From: a virus
Length of the DNA: 23,831 nt
Direction: 5' to 3' (one strand)
IMG/VR virus record: IMGVR_UViG_3300044644_000126
Span: 1 to 23,831 of that record
Position numbers and translations under genes: made by a program. This document shows, in pieces, positions 1 to 6,453 of this stretch (the first letter of the stretch is position 1; each line of letters opens with the position of its first letter). The notes beneath the pieces were generated by a model, which had not been told where the DNA came from, ran no database searches, and was given only the letters and a program-made list of their open reading frames with translations.

Positions 1-2
1 GT

Positions 3-206
3 TATATTAAAATTAAATTTACTAAAAAAATGAATTTTGAAAATTATGGAGAATGGCATCTTGACCACATAATACCAATTTCATCAGCTCAAACTGAAGA
101 GGAAATAGTAAAACTAAATCACTACACTAATTTCCAACCTTTATGGGCTAAAGATAATTTAAATAAAAGAAATAAAATAATAGAAAAACAATTAACACTT
201 TTATAA
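3..206 (+). CDS. HNH endonuclease, C-terminal part (cut by window edge)
   Basis: This reading frame is open from the left edge and ends at TAA 204-206, so only the C-terminal 67 residues are present. It contains the core of an HNH nuclease: W-H-L-D-H-I-I-P-I-S gives the H-x-D-H start of the beta-beta-alpha-metal fold. N-F-Q-P-L-W followed by D-N-L-N-K-R-N-K is the closing helix typical of phage HNH proteins, with its Asn residues. Such proteins cut DNA and are either free-standing homing endonucleases or packaging/recombination nucleases. Eight bases separate it from the NinG-like gene, so the two are probably co-transcribed. An ATG at 30 is in frame, but the frame continues upstream, so it is probably internal. 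The family is clear; the biological role and the missing N-terminus are not. Confidence 0.75.
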   Translation, partial: YIKIKFTKKMNFENYGEWHLDHIIPISSAQTEEEIVKLNHYTNFQPLWAKDNLNKRNKIIEKQLTLL

Positions 207-214
207 AAAAATAA

Positions 215-613
215 ATGGTTAAAATGGCTAAAAAACCTTTAAGAAAAAATTTAGTTAAAGATTTAGACAAAATTTTTAGCCAGTATATTCGTTTAAGATA
301 TGCTAAAAAAGAAATAGCTGAATGTGTTACTTGTGGTAAAAAGCAACATTGGAAAAAACAACAAGCTGGTCACTTTATGAGTAGAGCAAATTACAGCACA
401 AGATGGGACGAAGATAATGTTCAAGTTCAATGTGTAGGTTGTAACGTTTATCATTCAGGTGAGCAATATAAATATAGTTTATATCTTGGTTACAAATTAT
501 CTGAAGAATTATATATTAAATCAAAACAAATAGTTAAATTTGCTGATGTAGAATTAATTGATATGATTGATTACTATAAACAACAGGTAAATATTTTGCT
601 TAAATTTACATAA
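215..613 (+). CDS. ninG: NinG/Rap-like recombination protein
   Basis: A 132-residue protein resembling lambda NinG (Rap), a structure-specific nuclease that acts on recombination intermediates. The N-terminus is basic (KKPLRKNL). A zinc-type C37-x2-C40 is followed by A-G-H53-F-M-S-R and by R-W-D-E-D-N then Q-C73-x2-C76-N. This is the C-x2-C / H / D-N / C-x2-C layout of NinG, itself HNH-like. It is shorter than lambda NinG (about 200 aa), as is usual in Bacteroidota phages. Two starts are possible, ATG 215 and ATG 224 (MAKK); I cannot separate them. It follows the HNH gene by 8 bases and is closed by a strong terminator at 642. Recombination genes elsewhere in the window (ERF, RecE-like) support the role. 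Confidence 0.82.
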   Translation: MVKMAKKPLRKNLVKDLDKIFSQYIRLRYAKKEIAECVTCGKKQHWKKQQAGHFMSRANYSTRWDEDNVQVQCVGCNVYHSGEQYKYSLYLGYKLSEELYIKSKQIVKFADVELIDMIDYYKQQVNILLKFT

Positions 614-641
614 TGTTTTTTAAATTGTTTTTGTCAAGAAG

Positions 642-669
642 GAGTGGTTTTATAGCCACTCTTTTTTTT
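642..669 (+). terminator. Rho-independent terminator after ninG
   Basis: A perfect 6-bp stem GAGTGG (642-647) / CCACTC (656-661) has an 8-base loop and is followed by eight T residues (662-669). The stem can be extended by A-T and G-T pairs outward. It separates the HNH/NinG unit from the promoter that starts 9 bases later. Confidence 0.88.
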
Positions 670-677
670 GTCTAAAA

Positions 678-728
678 GTTAAAGAAATGTTAAAGTTTAT
701 TTTTGTATTAATCTAATAGTTAGATTTG
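678..728 (+). promoter_or_regulatory. Early promoter 1 with paired GTTAAA half-sites
   Basis: GTTAAA occurs at 678-683 and 689-694, an 11-bp period, inside a 21-bp block (678-698). A 22-bp spacer follows, then TAGATTTG at 721-728, a perfect match to the Bacteroidota -7 consensus TANNTTTG. A TTTG at 702-705 might act as a -33 element but its spacing (15) is short. The same 51-bp architecture recurs at 7421-7471 and 12105-12155. The predicted transcript has a short leader whose end (735-760) is identical to 7485-7510. It would drive the annealing protein/SSB operon. The -7 box is established knowledge for the phylum; the role of the half-sites as a regulator site is inference. Confidence 0.72.
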
Positions 729-734
729 TACCAT

Positions 735-760
735 AATTAAAAACAAACATTATGAAAACA
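735..760 (+). repeat. 26-bp translation leader shared with 7485-7510
   Basis: This A-rich segment, ending in the first three codons Met-Lys-Thr, is identical base for base to 7485-7510. Its last 15 bases (AACATTATGAAAACA) also occur at 2121-2135, across the start of the PP-loop gene. All three sites are first genes after a terminator. It probably works as a translation-initiation region in a host group that does not rely on Shine-Dalgarno pairing, and may have spread by duplication. Confidence 0.7.
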
Positions 761-991
761 GCAATGCAAGAATTATTTAGCCAATTAGAAATTGAGCATC
801 CAAATTTATTTAACACAAATACTTTAGAAGGTAGAAAGTTTATAAATGATTATTATAAATTTTTTGAATTAGAAAAGCAACAGTTAATAGATGCACACGG
901 AAACAAAGAAAAAAAATCAGGTGGCATTACAAATTACACATATATTTTAACAGGTGAAGAATATTATAATGAAAACTTTAAAAACAATTAA
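752..991 (+). CDS. Hypothetical phage protein, first gene of early unit
   Basis: A 79-residue acidic/polar protein that I cannot assign. It is largely predicted helical in the first 55 residues (MKTAMQELFSQLEIEH, then F-I-N-D-Y-Y-K-F-F-E-L-E-K). The C-terminus ends in G-E-E-Y-Y-N-E-N-F, a pattern common at the ends of small phage-encoded proteins of Bacteroidota. The start codon follows the -7 box of early promoter 1 by 23 bases and sits in the shared 26-bp leader, so it should be one of the first genes expressed. Early-first position often means host take-over or regulation, but nothing in the sequence proves that here. Confidence 0.75.
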   Translation: MKTAMQELFSQLEIEHPNLFNTNTLEGRKFINDYYKFFELEKQQLIDAHGNKEKKSGGITNYTYILTGEEYYNENFKNN

Positions 992-993
992 CA

Positions 994-1173
994 ATGAAAG
1001 ATTTATTAGACTACAACAGATTTAGAATTGAAACAATGCAAAGTAAGATTTGCGAATTAGAAAGTTTATTAAGTACATTAGAAACTTATTGCTTTGAATT
1101 AGCAGATGAACAATGCCCAAAAGAGTACAAAACAATTATTAAAAAAGAATTATACAATTTAAAAACAAAATAA
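994..1173 (+). CDS. Small hypothetical coiled-coil-like protein
   Basis: A 59-residue frame begins at ATG 994, two bases after the preceding stop, and ends TAA 1171-1173, overlapping the ATG of the annealing-protein gene by one base (TAATG). The residue pattern (SKICELESLLSTLETYCFEL) has heptad-like leucine spacing, so a short helical hairpin or coiled coil is likely. Three Cys (20, 33, 41) are present without a clear metal motif. Tight packing on both sides and the same base use as its neighbours support it as real. No function is recognised. Confidence 0.65.
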   Translation: MKDLLDYNRFRIETMQSKICELESLLSTLETYCFELADEQCPKEYKTIIKKELYNLKTK

Positions 1174-1745
1174 TGAAAGACTTAAACTTAAATCAAAAAC
1201 TATCTTTAATTCAAAAAGAATTTAAAGCAAACAAATCAAAATTTAATAGTTTTGGTAAATACAATTTTCGTAGTGCTGAAGATATATTAGAAGCATTAAA
1301 ACCATTTAATGAAAAATATCAAGTTAGTTTTGTAATTAGAGAAGATATAATTAATGTTAATCCACCAATAATTAATTCAAGTGCTTGTATTTTAGATAAT
1401 AATGGAGTTAATGAAATAATTGCTACTGCAATAGTAGGAATAGATTTAAATCAAAAAGGAATGCAAGTACCACAACAATTTGGTTCAGCTTCTTCTTATG
1501 CTAAAAAATATGCATTAGGTAATTTACTTTTAATTGATGATACACAAGATGCTGATGCAACTAATAAGCACGACAATCAGGTAAAAGAAGTAAAAGAAGA
1601 ACAAGAATTAAAATGGTTAAATAAAAATACACCAGAATTTAATAAAGCTATTGAATATTTAAAAAATGGTGGTAATATTGCAACTATTGAAAATAAATAT
1701 AAATTAGCAAAAACAGTTAAAGACGAATTATTAAAAGTAAAATAG
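1173..1745 (+). CDS. erf: ERF-family single-strand annealing protein
   Basis: A 190-residue recombinase of the ERF superfamily, which anneals complementary single strands during phage recombination and genome circularisation. The family signature is clear at residues 103-128: F-G-S-A-S-S-Y-A-K-K-Y-A-L-G-N-L-L-L-I followed by D-D-T-Q-D-A-D. The N-terminal part includes K-Y-N-F-R-S-A-E-D-I-L-E-A-L, also typical of ERF proteins. The last 45 residues are charged and may contact partners. It is translationally coupled to the gene before it and followed by an SSB gene, its usual companion. A RecE-like exonuclease at 7911 could supply the 3' single strands it needs. The call rests on motif recognition and is firm at family level. 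Confidence 0.88.
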   Translation: MKDLNLNQKLSLIQKEFKANKSKFNSFGKYNFRSAEDILEALKPFNEKYQVSFVIREDIINVNPPIINSSACILDNNGVNEIIATAIVGIDLNQKGMQVPQQFGSASSYAKKYALGNLLLIDDTQDADATNKHDNQVKEVKEEQELKWLNKNTPEFNKAIEYLKNGGNIATIENKYKLAKTVKDELLKVK

Positions 1746-1792
1746 GGAAGCTGAAAACTATATAGAGTAAGCAAATTTTAAATATAAAAAAT

Positions 1793-2086
1793 ATGAGTGC
1801 AATTATTAATGTAAGTTTAAGAGTAGACAAATTACCAAAAGAAAAATTTGTATCAGGTAAAGATGGTGCAGTTTATTACAACTTTACAGTTGCTGTAAAT
1901 GATGAAGCTAACCAGTTTGGTCAAAATGTTTCTTTAACTGATAGTCAAACACAAGAAGAACGTGAAGCAAAGAAACCTAAAGTTTATTTAGGAAATGGTA
2001 ATGTAGTATGGACAAATGGTGAAATTAAAACAGCACCTAAAAAAGAGAAAGCAACTGCATCAGTTGAAAGTGATTTACCATTTTAA
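1793..2086 (+). CDS. ssb: Single-stranded DNA-binding protein
   Basis: A compact 97-residue OB-fold-type SSB. The N-terminal beta pattern (INVSLRVDKLPKEKF) and the end, acidic E-S-D-L-P-F at 92-97, match the C-terminal peptide that SSBs use to recruit DNA-processing partners. It is smaller than bacterial SSB (about 150-180 aa) and lacks a long Gly/Pro linker; instead a short Lys-rich segment precedes the tip. The leader 1770-1792 is nearly all A and T with an AAAAAATATG start, typical of Bacteroidota translation starts. It stands downstream of the ERF gene and ahead of a terminator, so it closes the recombination pair. Family assignment depends mainly on the C-terminal tip, context and size. 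Confidence 0.8.
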   Translation: MSAIINVSLRVDKLPKEKFVSGKDGAVYYNFTVAVNDEANQFGQNVSLTDSQTQEEREAKKPKVYLGNGNVVWTNGEIKTAPKKEKATASVESDLPF

Positions 2087-2094
2087 ATTTAATT

Positions 2095-2120
2095 GGGTAG
2101 TGTAAAAGCTACCCTTTTTT
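2095..2120 (+). terminator. Terminator between ssb and the PP-loop gene
   Basis: A perfect 6-bp stem GGGTAG (2095-2100) / CTACCC (2109-2114) with an 8-base loop is followed by six T residues (2115-2120). The next start codon is only six bases beyond the T-tract and no TANNTTTG promoter lies in between. The site is therefore probably a partial terminator or attenuator rather than the end of the transcription unit. Confidence 0.82.
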
Positions 2121-2126
2121 AACATT

Positions 2127-2972
2127 ATGAAAACAATAAACAGTATTAGTGGTGGTAAAACATCATCTTATTTAGCAAAACATTATCCAGCAGATATAAA
2201 TATTTTTTCTTTAGTAAGAATTGAAGATACAGATAATTTATGGATGAAAGGTAAAGATGAAAAAACAAGGCAATTAGTTTCAGATAAATTAGGAAAAGAA
2301 TTTATAGGTACTGCTGAAATGGATGAAATAATTTATACTATTTTAGATTTAGAACAATTTATAGGTTCAGAAATAACTTGGACAACAGGTAAAACATTTG
2401 AAGAAGTTATAAAACAAAATTATGGTTATTTACCAAATAAAATGACAAGATATTGTACAGTTGAAATGAAGTTAAAACCTATTTTTAATTGGTTAAAAGA
2501 AAATACAGAATTACCAGTTGAAATGAGAATAGGATTTAGACCAAATGAATTACAAAGAGCAGAAGGTGTTTTAAAAAGAGCAGATGAAAATGGAATAGAA
2601 TATTTTAATACAGTTATTGGTAAACGTAAAACACAAAATAAATGGGGTTTAGTACCATATAGAAAAGTAACTTTTCCTTTAATTGAAAATAATATTTCTA
2701 AAGATGTAATTTATAATTTTTGGAATAATAAAAATGTTAGATTTGCATACAGAAATAATTGTGTAGGTTGTGTAAATAGACAACCATTAATGATTTCACA
2801 TATGGCACAAAAAGATTTAGATAAAGTTAAATGGTTTGAAAAGCAAGAATTAAATACTGGCAACAGGTTTTTATCAGATGTTTCATTTTCACAAATATTA
2901 AAATTTGGTATTCAAAATACTTTTTTTGATGATGATTTTAATGAATGTGATAGTGGCTTCTGCGGAATATAA
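2127..2972 (+). CDS. PAPS-reductase-like PP-loop protein
   Basis: A 281-residue member of the PAPS reductase / adenine nucleotide alpha-hydrolase superfamily. The PP-loop S-G-G-K-T-S-S is at residues 8-14, where ATP or a nucleotide sulfate would bind. M-T-R-Y-C110-T-V-E-M-K-L-K is the usual R-x-C-T motif of phage and Dnd-type relatives. C212-x2-C215 and C274 / C279 near the end add Cys that could hold an iron-sulfur cluster with C110 (inference). True PAPS reductases carry a different C-terminal ECGxH motif, absent here, so sulfate assimilation is doubtful. Activation of a base or tRNA by adenylation or thiolation is an alternative. It follows a terminator hairpin directly and leads the ATPase-methyltransferase string. 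The exact reaction is unknown. Confidence 0.78.
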   Translation: MKTINSISGGKTSSYLAKHYPADINIFSLVRIEDTDNLWMKGKDEKTRQLVSDKLGKEFIGTAEMDEIIYTILDLEQFIGSEITWTTGKTFEEVIKQNYGYLPNKMTRYCTVEMKLKPIFNWLKENTELPVEMRIGFRPNELQRAEGVLKRADENGIEYFNTVIGKRKTQNKWGLVPYRKVTFPLIENNISKDVIYNFWNNKNVRFAYRNNCVGCVNRQPLMISHMAQKDLDKVKWFEKQELNTGNRFLSDVSFSQILKFGIQNTFFDDDFNECDSGFCGI

Positions 2973-2987
2973 CAACAAACAAAAACA

Positions 2988-3842
2988 ATGACAAAAGAAC
3001 AAAAACAGGAAAAACGTTTAATGATGGAATTTATAGTTGATGAAGCTATATTAAATCCATTAGAAAAAATAGAATATCCAAAACCAGCAATATCATTTGG
3101 TGTTAAAACTTATGAAAGTAAAGATGGTGAAATATTGTTTCCAGTACCATTAGGAACATATGGTAACTTTAGTTTTGTACAAGCACCACCTAAATCAAAG
3201 AAAACATTTTTTGTATCATTATTATCAGCAATATATTTAGCTGAAGATTTACCGCAATTTTGTGGTGATTTAAAAGCAAATAGAAACGATAAACATTTAA
3301 TTCATTTTGATACTGAACAAGGTAATTTTCACGCTCAAATGGTATTTAAAAGACCTTTAGAAATGGCAGGATTAAAGAACATAGATAAATATCATACATT
3401 AGCTTTAAGACAATATAGCTTTAATGACAGAATAGAAATAATAGAACACTATTTATATGATAGGTTAGATAGCAAAAATATAGGTTTAGTTATTATAGAT
3501 GGTGTTGCTGATTTATGTAGTGATGTAAACAACATTGAAGAAAGTAATAATGTAGTTCAAAAGCTAATGAAATGGACAAAAGAATTAGATTGCCATATTG
3601 TAACAGTTATACATTCAAATTTTGGAACTGATAAGCCAACAGGGCATTTAGGTTCATTTTTAGAAAAGAAAACAGAAACACAAATTAGTTTAGAATTAAA
3701 TACAGTTAATAAAGGATTAGTAAAAGTAAGTTGTAAAAGAAGTAGAAATGCACCATTTGAAGATTTTAATTTTAAAGTAAATAACTTTGGATTACCACAA
3801 GTAGAAGGTGCTTTTTATGACCCATTAAAAGATATATTCTAA
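2988..3842 (+). CDS. RecA/DnaB-superfamily ATPase, probable helicase or loader
   Basis: A 284-residue P-loop ATPase. The Walker A region is Q-A-P-P-K-S-K-K-T-F at 65-74, a degenerate form with no Gly before Lys, seen in RepA/AAA_25-type proteins of mobile elements. H-F-D-T-E-Q at 106-111 matches the catalytic-Glu strand of RecA-like folds. L-V-I-I-D-G-V-A-D-L at 167-176 is Walker B, and V-T-V-I-H-S-N at 205-211 is the sensor strand. K-R-S-R-N near 250-254 could be an arginine finger. It overlaps the methyltransferase start by one base (TAATG). In phages, such ATPases sit in replication modules and act as hexameric helicases or helicase loaders. No primase domain is present. The role in replication is inferred from fold and context. 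Confidence 0.75.
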   Translation: MTKEQKQEKRLMMEFIVDEAILNPLEKIEYPKPAISFGVKTYESKDGEILFPVPLGTYGNFSFVQAPPKSKKTFFVSLLSAIYLAEDLPQFCGDLKANRNDKHLIHFDTEQGNFHAQMVFKRPLEMAGLKNIDKYHTLALRQYSFNDRIEIIEHYLYDRLDSKNIGLVIIDGVADLCSDVNNIEESNNVVQKLMKWTKELDCHIVTVIHSNFGTDKPTGHLGSFLEKKTETQISLELNTVNKGLVKVSCKRSRNAPFEDFNFKVNNFGLPQVEGAFYDPLKDIF

Positions 3843-4495
3843 TGAAAAAATATAAAGTATTAAATCTATACGCTTGTTTAGGTGGTAATAGATACAAATG
3901 GACTGATTGCGAAGTTACAGCAGTTGAATTAGATGAAGAAGCTGCAAGATTATATAAAGAAAGATTTCCAAATGATATTGTTATAGTTGCTGATGCACAC
4001 CAATATTTATTAGAACATTATAAAGAGTTTGATTTTATATGGAGTTCACCACCTTGCCCAAGCCATTCAAGAGCAAGATATTGGAATAGTTCAAATTATG
4101 ACACAACTACACAACCTATTTATCCTGATTTAAAACTATATGAAGAAATATTGTTTTTACAACATTATTATAGAAATGGAAAATTTGTAGTGGAAAATGT
4201 AATACCTTATTACGAACCTTTAATACCAGCACAAAAAAGAGGAAGGCATTTATATTGGACTAATTTTATACTACCAAATGAATTAAATGATAGAAGTTTT
4301 GCTATTTCTCAACAGAAAAACGAATTAAAAGAATTATGTAAATTTCACGATTATGATTTTAATAAATATACAGGTAAACAATCAGTTGTAAAAATGGCAA
4401 GAAATTTAGTAGACTATGAAGCTGGATTAACTATATTTAATATAGCAAAGGGAATATATGAAAAACCAAAAACAAATCAATTAGAATTATTATGA
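3842..4495 (+). CDS. Short C5-cytosine DNA methyltransferase
   Basis: A 217-residue protein with the order of motifs of Dcm-type enzymes. V-L-N-L-Y-A-C-L-G-G-N at 6-16 is the AdoMet site (motif I). S-S-P-P-C72-P-S-H-S holds the catalytic Cys (motif IV). V-V-E-N-V at 116-120 is motif VI. R-G-R-H-L-Y-W-T-N-F at 133-142 is motif VIII. A clear target-recognition domain and a standard motif IX are missing, and the protein is roughly two thirds of the usual size, so specificity is unknown. No restriction endonuclease is adjacent, so the likely use is protecting phage DNA from host restriction. It is coupled to the ATPase gene upstream and overlaps the next start by 4 bases (ATGA). Confidence 0.82.
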   Translation: MKKYKVLNLYACLGGNRYKWTDCEVTAVELDEEAARLYKERFPNDIVIVADAHQYLLEHYKEFDFIWSSPPCPSHSRARYWNSSNYDTTTQPIYPDLKLYEEILFLQHYYRNGKFVVENVIPYYEPLIPAQKRGRHLYWTNFILPNELNDRSFAISQQKNELKELCKFHDYDFNKYTGKQSVVKMARNLVDYEAGLTIFNIAKGIYEKPKTNQLELL

Positions 4496-4785
4496 AAGAT
4501 ACAATGAAACACCACATAGAAGAATTACAAACATCAGCATCAAGAATGCTTGTATTAAATTCAGATAATTCAATGTTAATAAGTTTCTTCAAAGATTTGA
4601 AAAATAAATTAGAATATTTGTATGAATTGAACGAAATGGACAATCAAGCAAATTGGACTGAAATACAAAATGCTTTTAATTCAATATTAAAAATAGATAC
4701 AGAATTAACAGAAGTGGATTTGAAAATTAAAGTAAAAGAAGCACCAATACCAAAAACTGGTATAGTAACAATTAAAATGTATTAA
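4492..4785 (+). CDS. Hypothetical protein
   Basis: A 97-residue protein I do not recognise. Residues 1-70 are rich in amphipathic helix (HHIEELQTSASRMLVLN, FFKDLKNKLEYLYEL). The tail (P-I-P-K-T-G-I-V-T-I) looks like a short beta strand. Two starts are possible: ATG 4492, which overlaps the methyltransferase stop in an ATGA junction, and ATG 4504. The first fits translational coupling. The next gene starts one base after its stop. It may be an accessory to the methyltransferase or the sigma-like protein, but the only evidence is position. Confidence 0.65.
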   Translation: MKDTMKHHIEELQTSASRMLVLNSDNSMLISFFKDLKNKLEYLYELNEMDNQANWTEIQNAFNSILKIDTELTEVDLKIKVKEAPIPKTGIVTIKMY

Positions 4786-4786
4786 T

Positions 4787-5335
4787 ATGGAACTATCTAC
4801 AAATAAATGGTTAGAACAGGTTGCCCAACATCACAAAGAATGGGTCAAAATTGCTAACCTTTATAAAGTAGATGATTATGCAGAAGATATTGTTCAGGAA
4901 GTTTATATTGCTTTATGGAAATATGCTGATGCTGAAAAGATAATTGATGCAAAAGGTAATGTTAGAAAAGGTTATGTATTTTTTACTATAAAAAGTTTAT
5001 GTTTTCAATACTTAAATAAACGTAATAAGATTGATAAAATAGGAATAGATACTTTGTTTAATTTGTCAGATAATAGCAATATAGATGAACATAAAGCATA
5101 TAATGATATTTGTTTAATGATTGACCAAGAAATAGACAACTGGCATTGGTACGATAAAAAGCTGTTTAAATTGTATAGGGATACTGATATGAGTATGAGG
5201 GATATTGCAAAAGAAACTAATATTAGTTTAATATCAATATTTCATTCAATTAAAAACTATAAAGAAGTATTAAACACAAAGTTTATGAATGATTACCAAG
5301 ATTATATTAATAATGACTATAACAACATATACTAA
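4787..5335 (+). CDS. Sigma-70-family-like factor (phage-encoded)
   Basis: A 182-residue protein with the outline of an ECF-type sigma factor. Residues 29-46 (D-D-Y-A-E-D-I-V-Q-E-V-Y-I-A-L-W-K-Y) match region 2.1/2.2, the core-polymerase-binding helix. Y-V-F-F-T-I-K-S-L at 63-71 resembles region 2.3/2.4, which melts and reads the -10 element. Residues 135-160 (M-S-M-R-D-I-A-K-E-T-N-I-S then H-S-I-K-N-Y) form a region-4-like helix-turn-helix. Length is normal for ECF factors. It lies in the early operon, where a factor that redirects host polymerase to late genes would be expected, and late leaders here lack the host -7 box. It could instead be a phage DNA-binding protein that kept the sigma fold without promoter activity. 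Confidence 0.72.
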   Translation: MELSTNKWLEQVAQHHKEWVKIANLYKVDDYAEDIVQEVYIALWKYADAEKIIDAKGNVRKGYVFFTIKSLCFQYLNKRNKIDKIGIDTLFNLSDNSNIDEHKAYNDICLMIDQEIDNWHWYDKKLFKLYRDTDMSMRDIAKETNISLISIFHSIKNYKEVLNTKFMNDYQDYINNDYNNIY

Positions 5336-5715
5336 TGGGAAGAAAAAAGAAAGCAACAGGATTAGGTGATACTATTGAGCAAATCACAGAAGCAACTGGT
5401 ATTAAAGCAGTAGTTGAATTATTTAGCAAAGTAACAGGAATAGATTGTGGATGTGAAGAACGTAAAGCAAAACTAAACAATTTAATTTCATATCGTAGAA
5501 ACGTAAACTGTTTAAAAGAAGATGAATATTTGTTTTTAAAAGTATTATATGATAATAGAACAAATCAATTAACACCAAAACAACAGCACACAATTAAAGA
5601 AATTTACTTAAATGTATTTAATGAAAAGTTAGAAAGTTCAAATTGTTCAAGTTGCTGGAGAACTATTTTAAGTGATTTACGCAAAGTTTATGATACTTAT
5701 GAAGTAAATGAATAA
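5335..5715 (+). CDS. Conserved phage hypothetical protein with D-C-G-C motif
   Basis: A 126-residue protein starting G-R-K-K-K-A-T-G-L-G-D-T-I. The T-G-I-K-A-V-V-E-L-F and then D-C-G-C-E-E-R-K-A-K-L-N order resembles a small protein family I associate with Bacteroidota phages, but no function is known to me. C52, C54 and a later N-C-S-S-C (residues about 107-110) could bind a metal. It is coupled to the sigma-like gene by a TAATG overlap and overlaps the following nuclease-like gene by 8 bases. Its basic N-terminus suggests nucleic-acid contact (inference). Confidence 0.7.
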   Translation: MGRKKKATGLGDTIEQITEATGIKAVVELFSKVTGIDCGCEERKAKLNNLISYRRNVNCLKEDEYLFLKVLYDNRTNQLTPKQQHTIKEIYLNVFNEKLESSNCSSCWRTILSDLRKVYDTYEVNE

Positions 5716-6100
5716 CTGGAAAGAAATTGATTTATTTAACTATTTAGTGGAAAATGTTTATCCAGATTTAGTTAAAGCAAAAAACCAAATGAGTAGATGG
5801 GATTGTTACAGTCCATTAACTTCACATAGGATTGAGTTAAAATGTAGACAAGTGCATTATAAAACTTTATTATTAGAAAAACTTAAATATGATGCAATGA
5901 TAAAAGAATGTGAAAAGCATTTAGATATACCAATATATATTAATTCAACACCAAAAGGTATTTATAGTTTTAATCTGCATTTGATTGAACCTATTTGGGA
6001 AATAAACAATAAAAATCCAGCAACAACATATTTTAATAATAGAGAAAAAATAGATAAAGAAGTAACATATTTAGAAATAACAAAAGCAAAACAATTATGA
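5708..6100 (+). CDS. PD-(D/E)XK-like nuclease, putative
   Basis: A 130-residue protein with the spacing of a small restriction-endonuclease-fold enzyme. The candidate active site is D32 (S-R-W-D-C-Y-S), E43-L-K45 (R-I-E-L-K-C-R) and the helix L-L-L-E57-x2-K60-Y-D. Phage proteins of this size with the fold include Holliday-junction resolvases and other endonucleases. The C-terminal half (I-P-I-Y-I-N-S, Y-S-F-N-L) alternates beta strands that would complete the sheet. It begins inside the preceding gene and ends in an ATGA overlap with the next. Together with NinG and the RecE-like protein it would add another nuclease to the recombination set. The assignment rests on motif reading only. Confidence 0.6.
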   Translation: MNNWKEIDLFNYLVENVYPDLVKAKNQMSRWDCYSPLTSHRIELKCRQVHYKTLLLEKLKYDAMIKECEKHLDIPIYINSTPKGIYSFNLHLIEPIWEINNKNPATTYFNNREKIDKEVTYLEITKAKQL

Positions 6101-6453
6101 AAGACAATCCTATTCAATTAGAATATTTAAAATCTGTATTATTAGCACAACTTTTATTAGAAGCTAATGAAAGTTTAATCTTCACAACACAATACAGGCA
6201 AACTATTAAGAACTTAATTAACAGGTTAAACAAAGAACTTGAACAAATAGTGTTTGAAGAATATACAAACATTTATAAAACAGACCCAGAAATGACTACA
6301 AACATATTACGTTCAATAGAAAATATAGTTAGCAAATTGCAAACTTCTACAATAGATGAATTAGTAATGATTGATGCAGTAGTTGATAAGTACAAAGAAA
6401 ATAAAGAGTGGTTTATGGAAAATGGTAATGCTGAATTTTTAAGAATAGACTAA
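6097..6453 (+). CDS. Hypothetical helical protein
   Basis: A 118-residue protein, almost entirely predicted alpha-helical and highly charged (Y-R-Q-T-I-K-N-L-I-N-R-L-N-K-E-L-E). I do not recognise a domain. Proteins with the same outline (a leading helix, a long N-K-E-L-E helix, then T-N-I-L-R-S-I-E-N-I-V) seem frequent in replication regions of Bacteroidota phages. It overlaps both neighbours by a few bases (ATGA upstream, TAATG downstream), so it is co-translated with the nuclease-like gene and the next small gene. Confidence 0.65.
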   Translation: MKDNPIQLEYLKSVLLAQLLLEANESLIFTTQYRQTIKNLINRLNKELEQIVFEEYTNIYKTDPEMTTNILRSIENIVSKLQTSTIDELVMIDAVVDKYKENKEWFMENGNAEFLRID

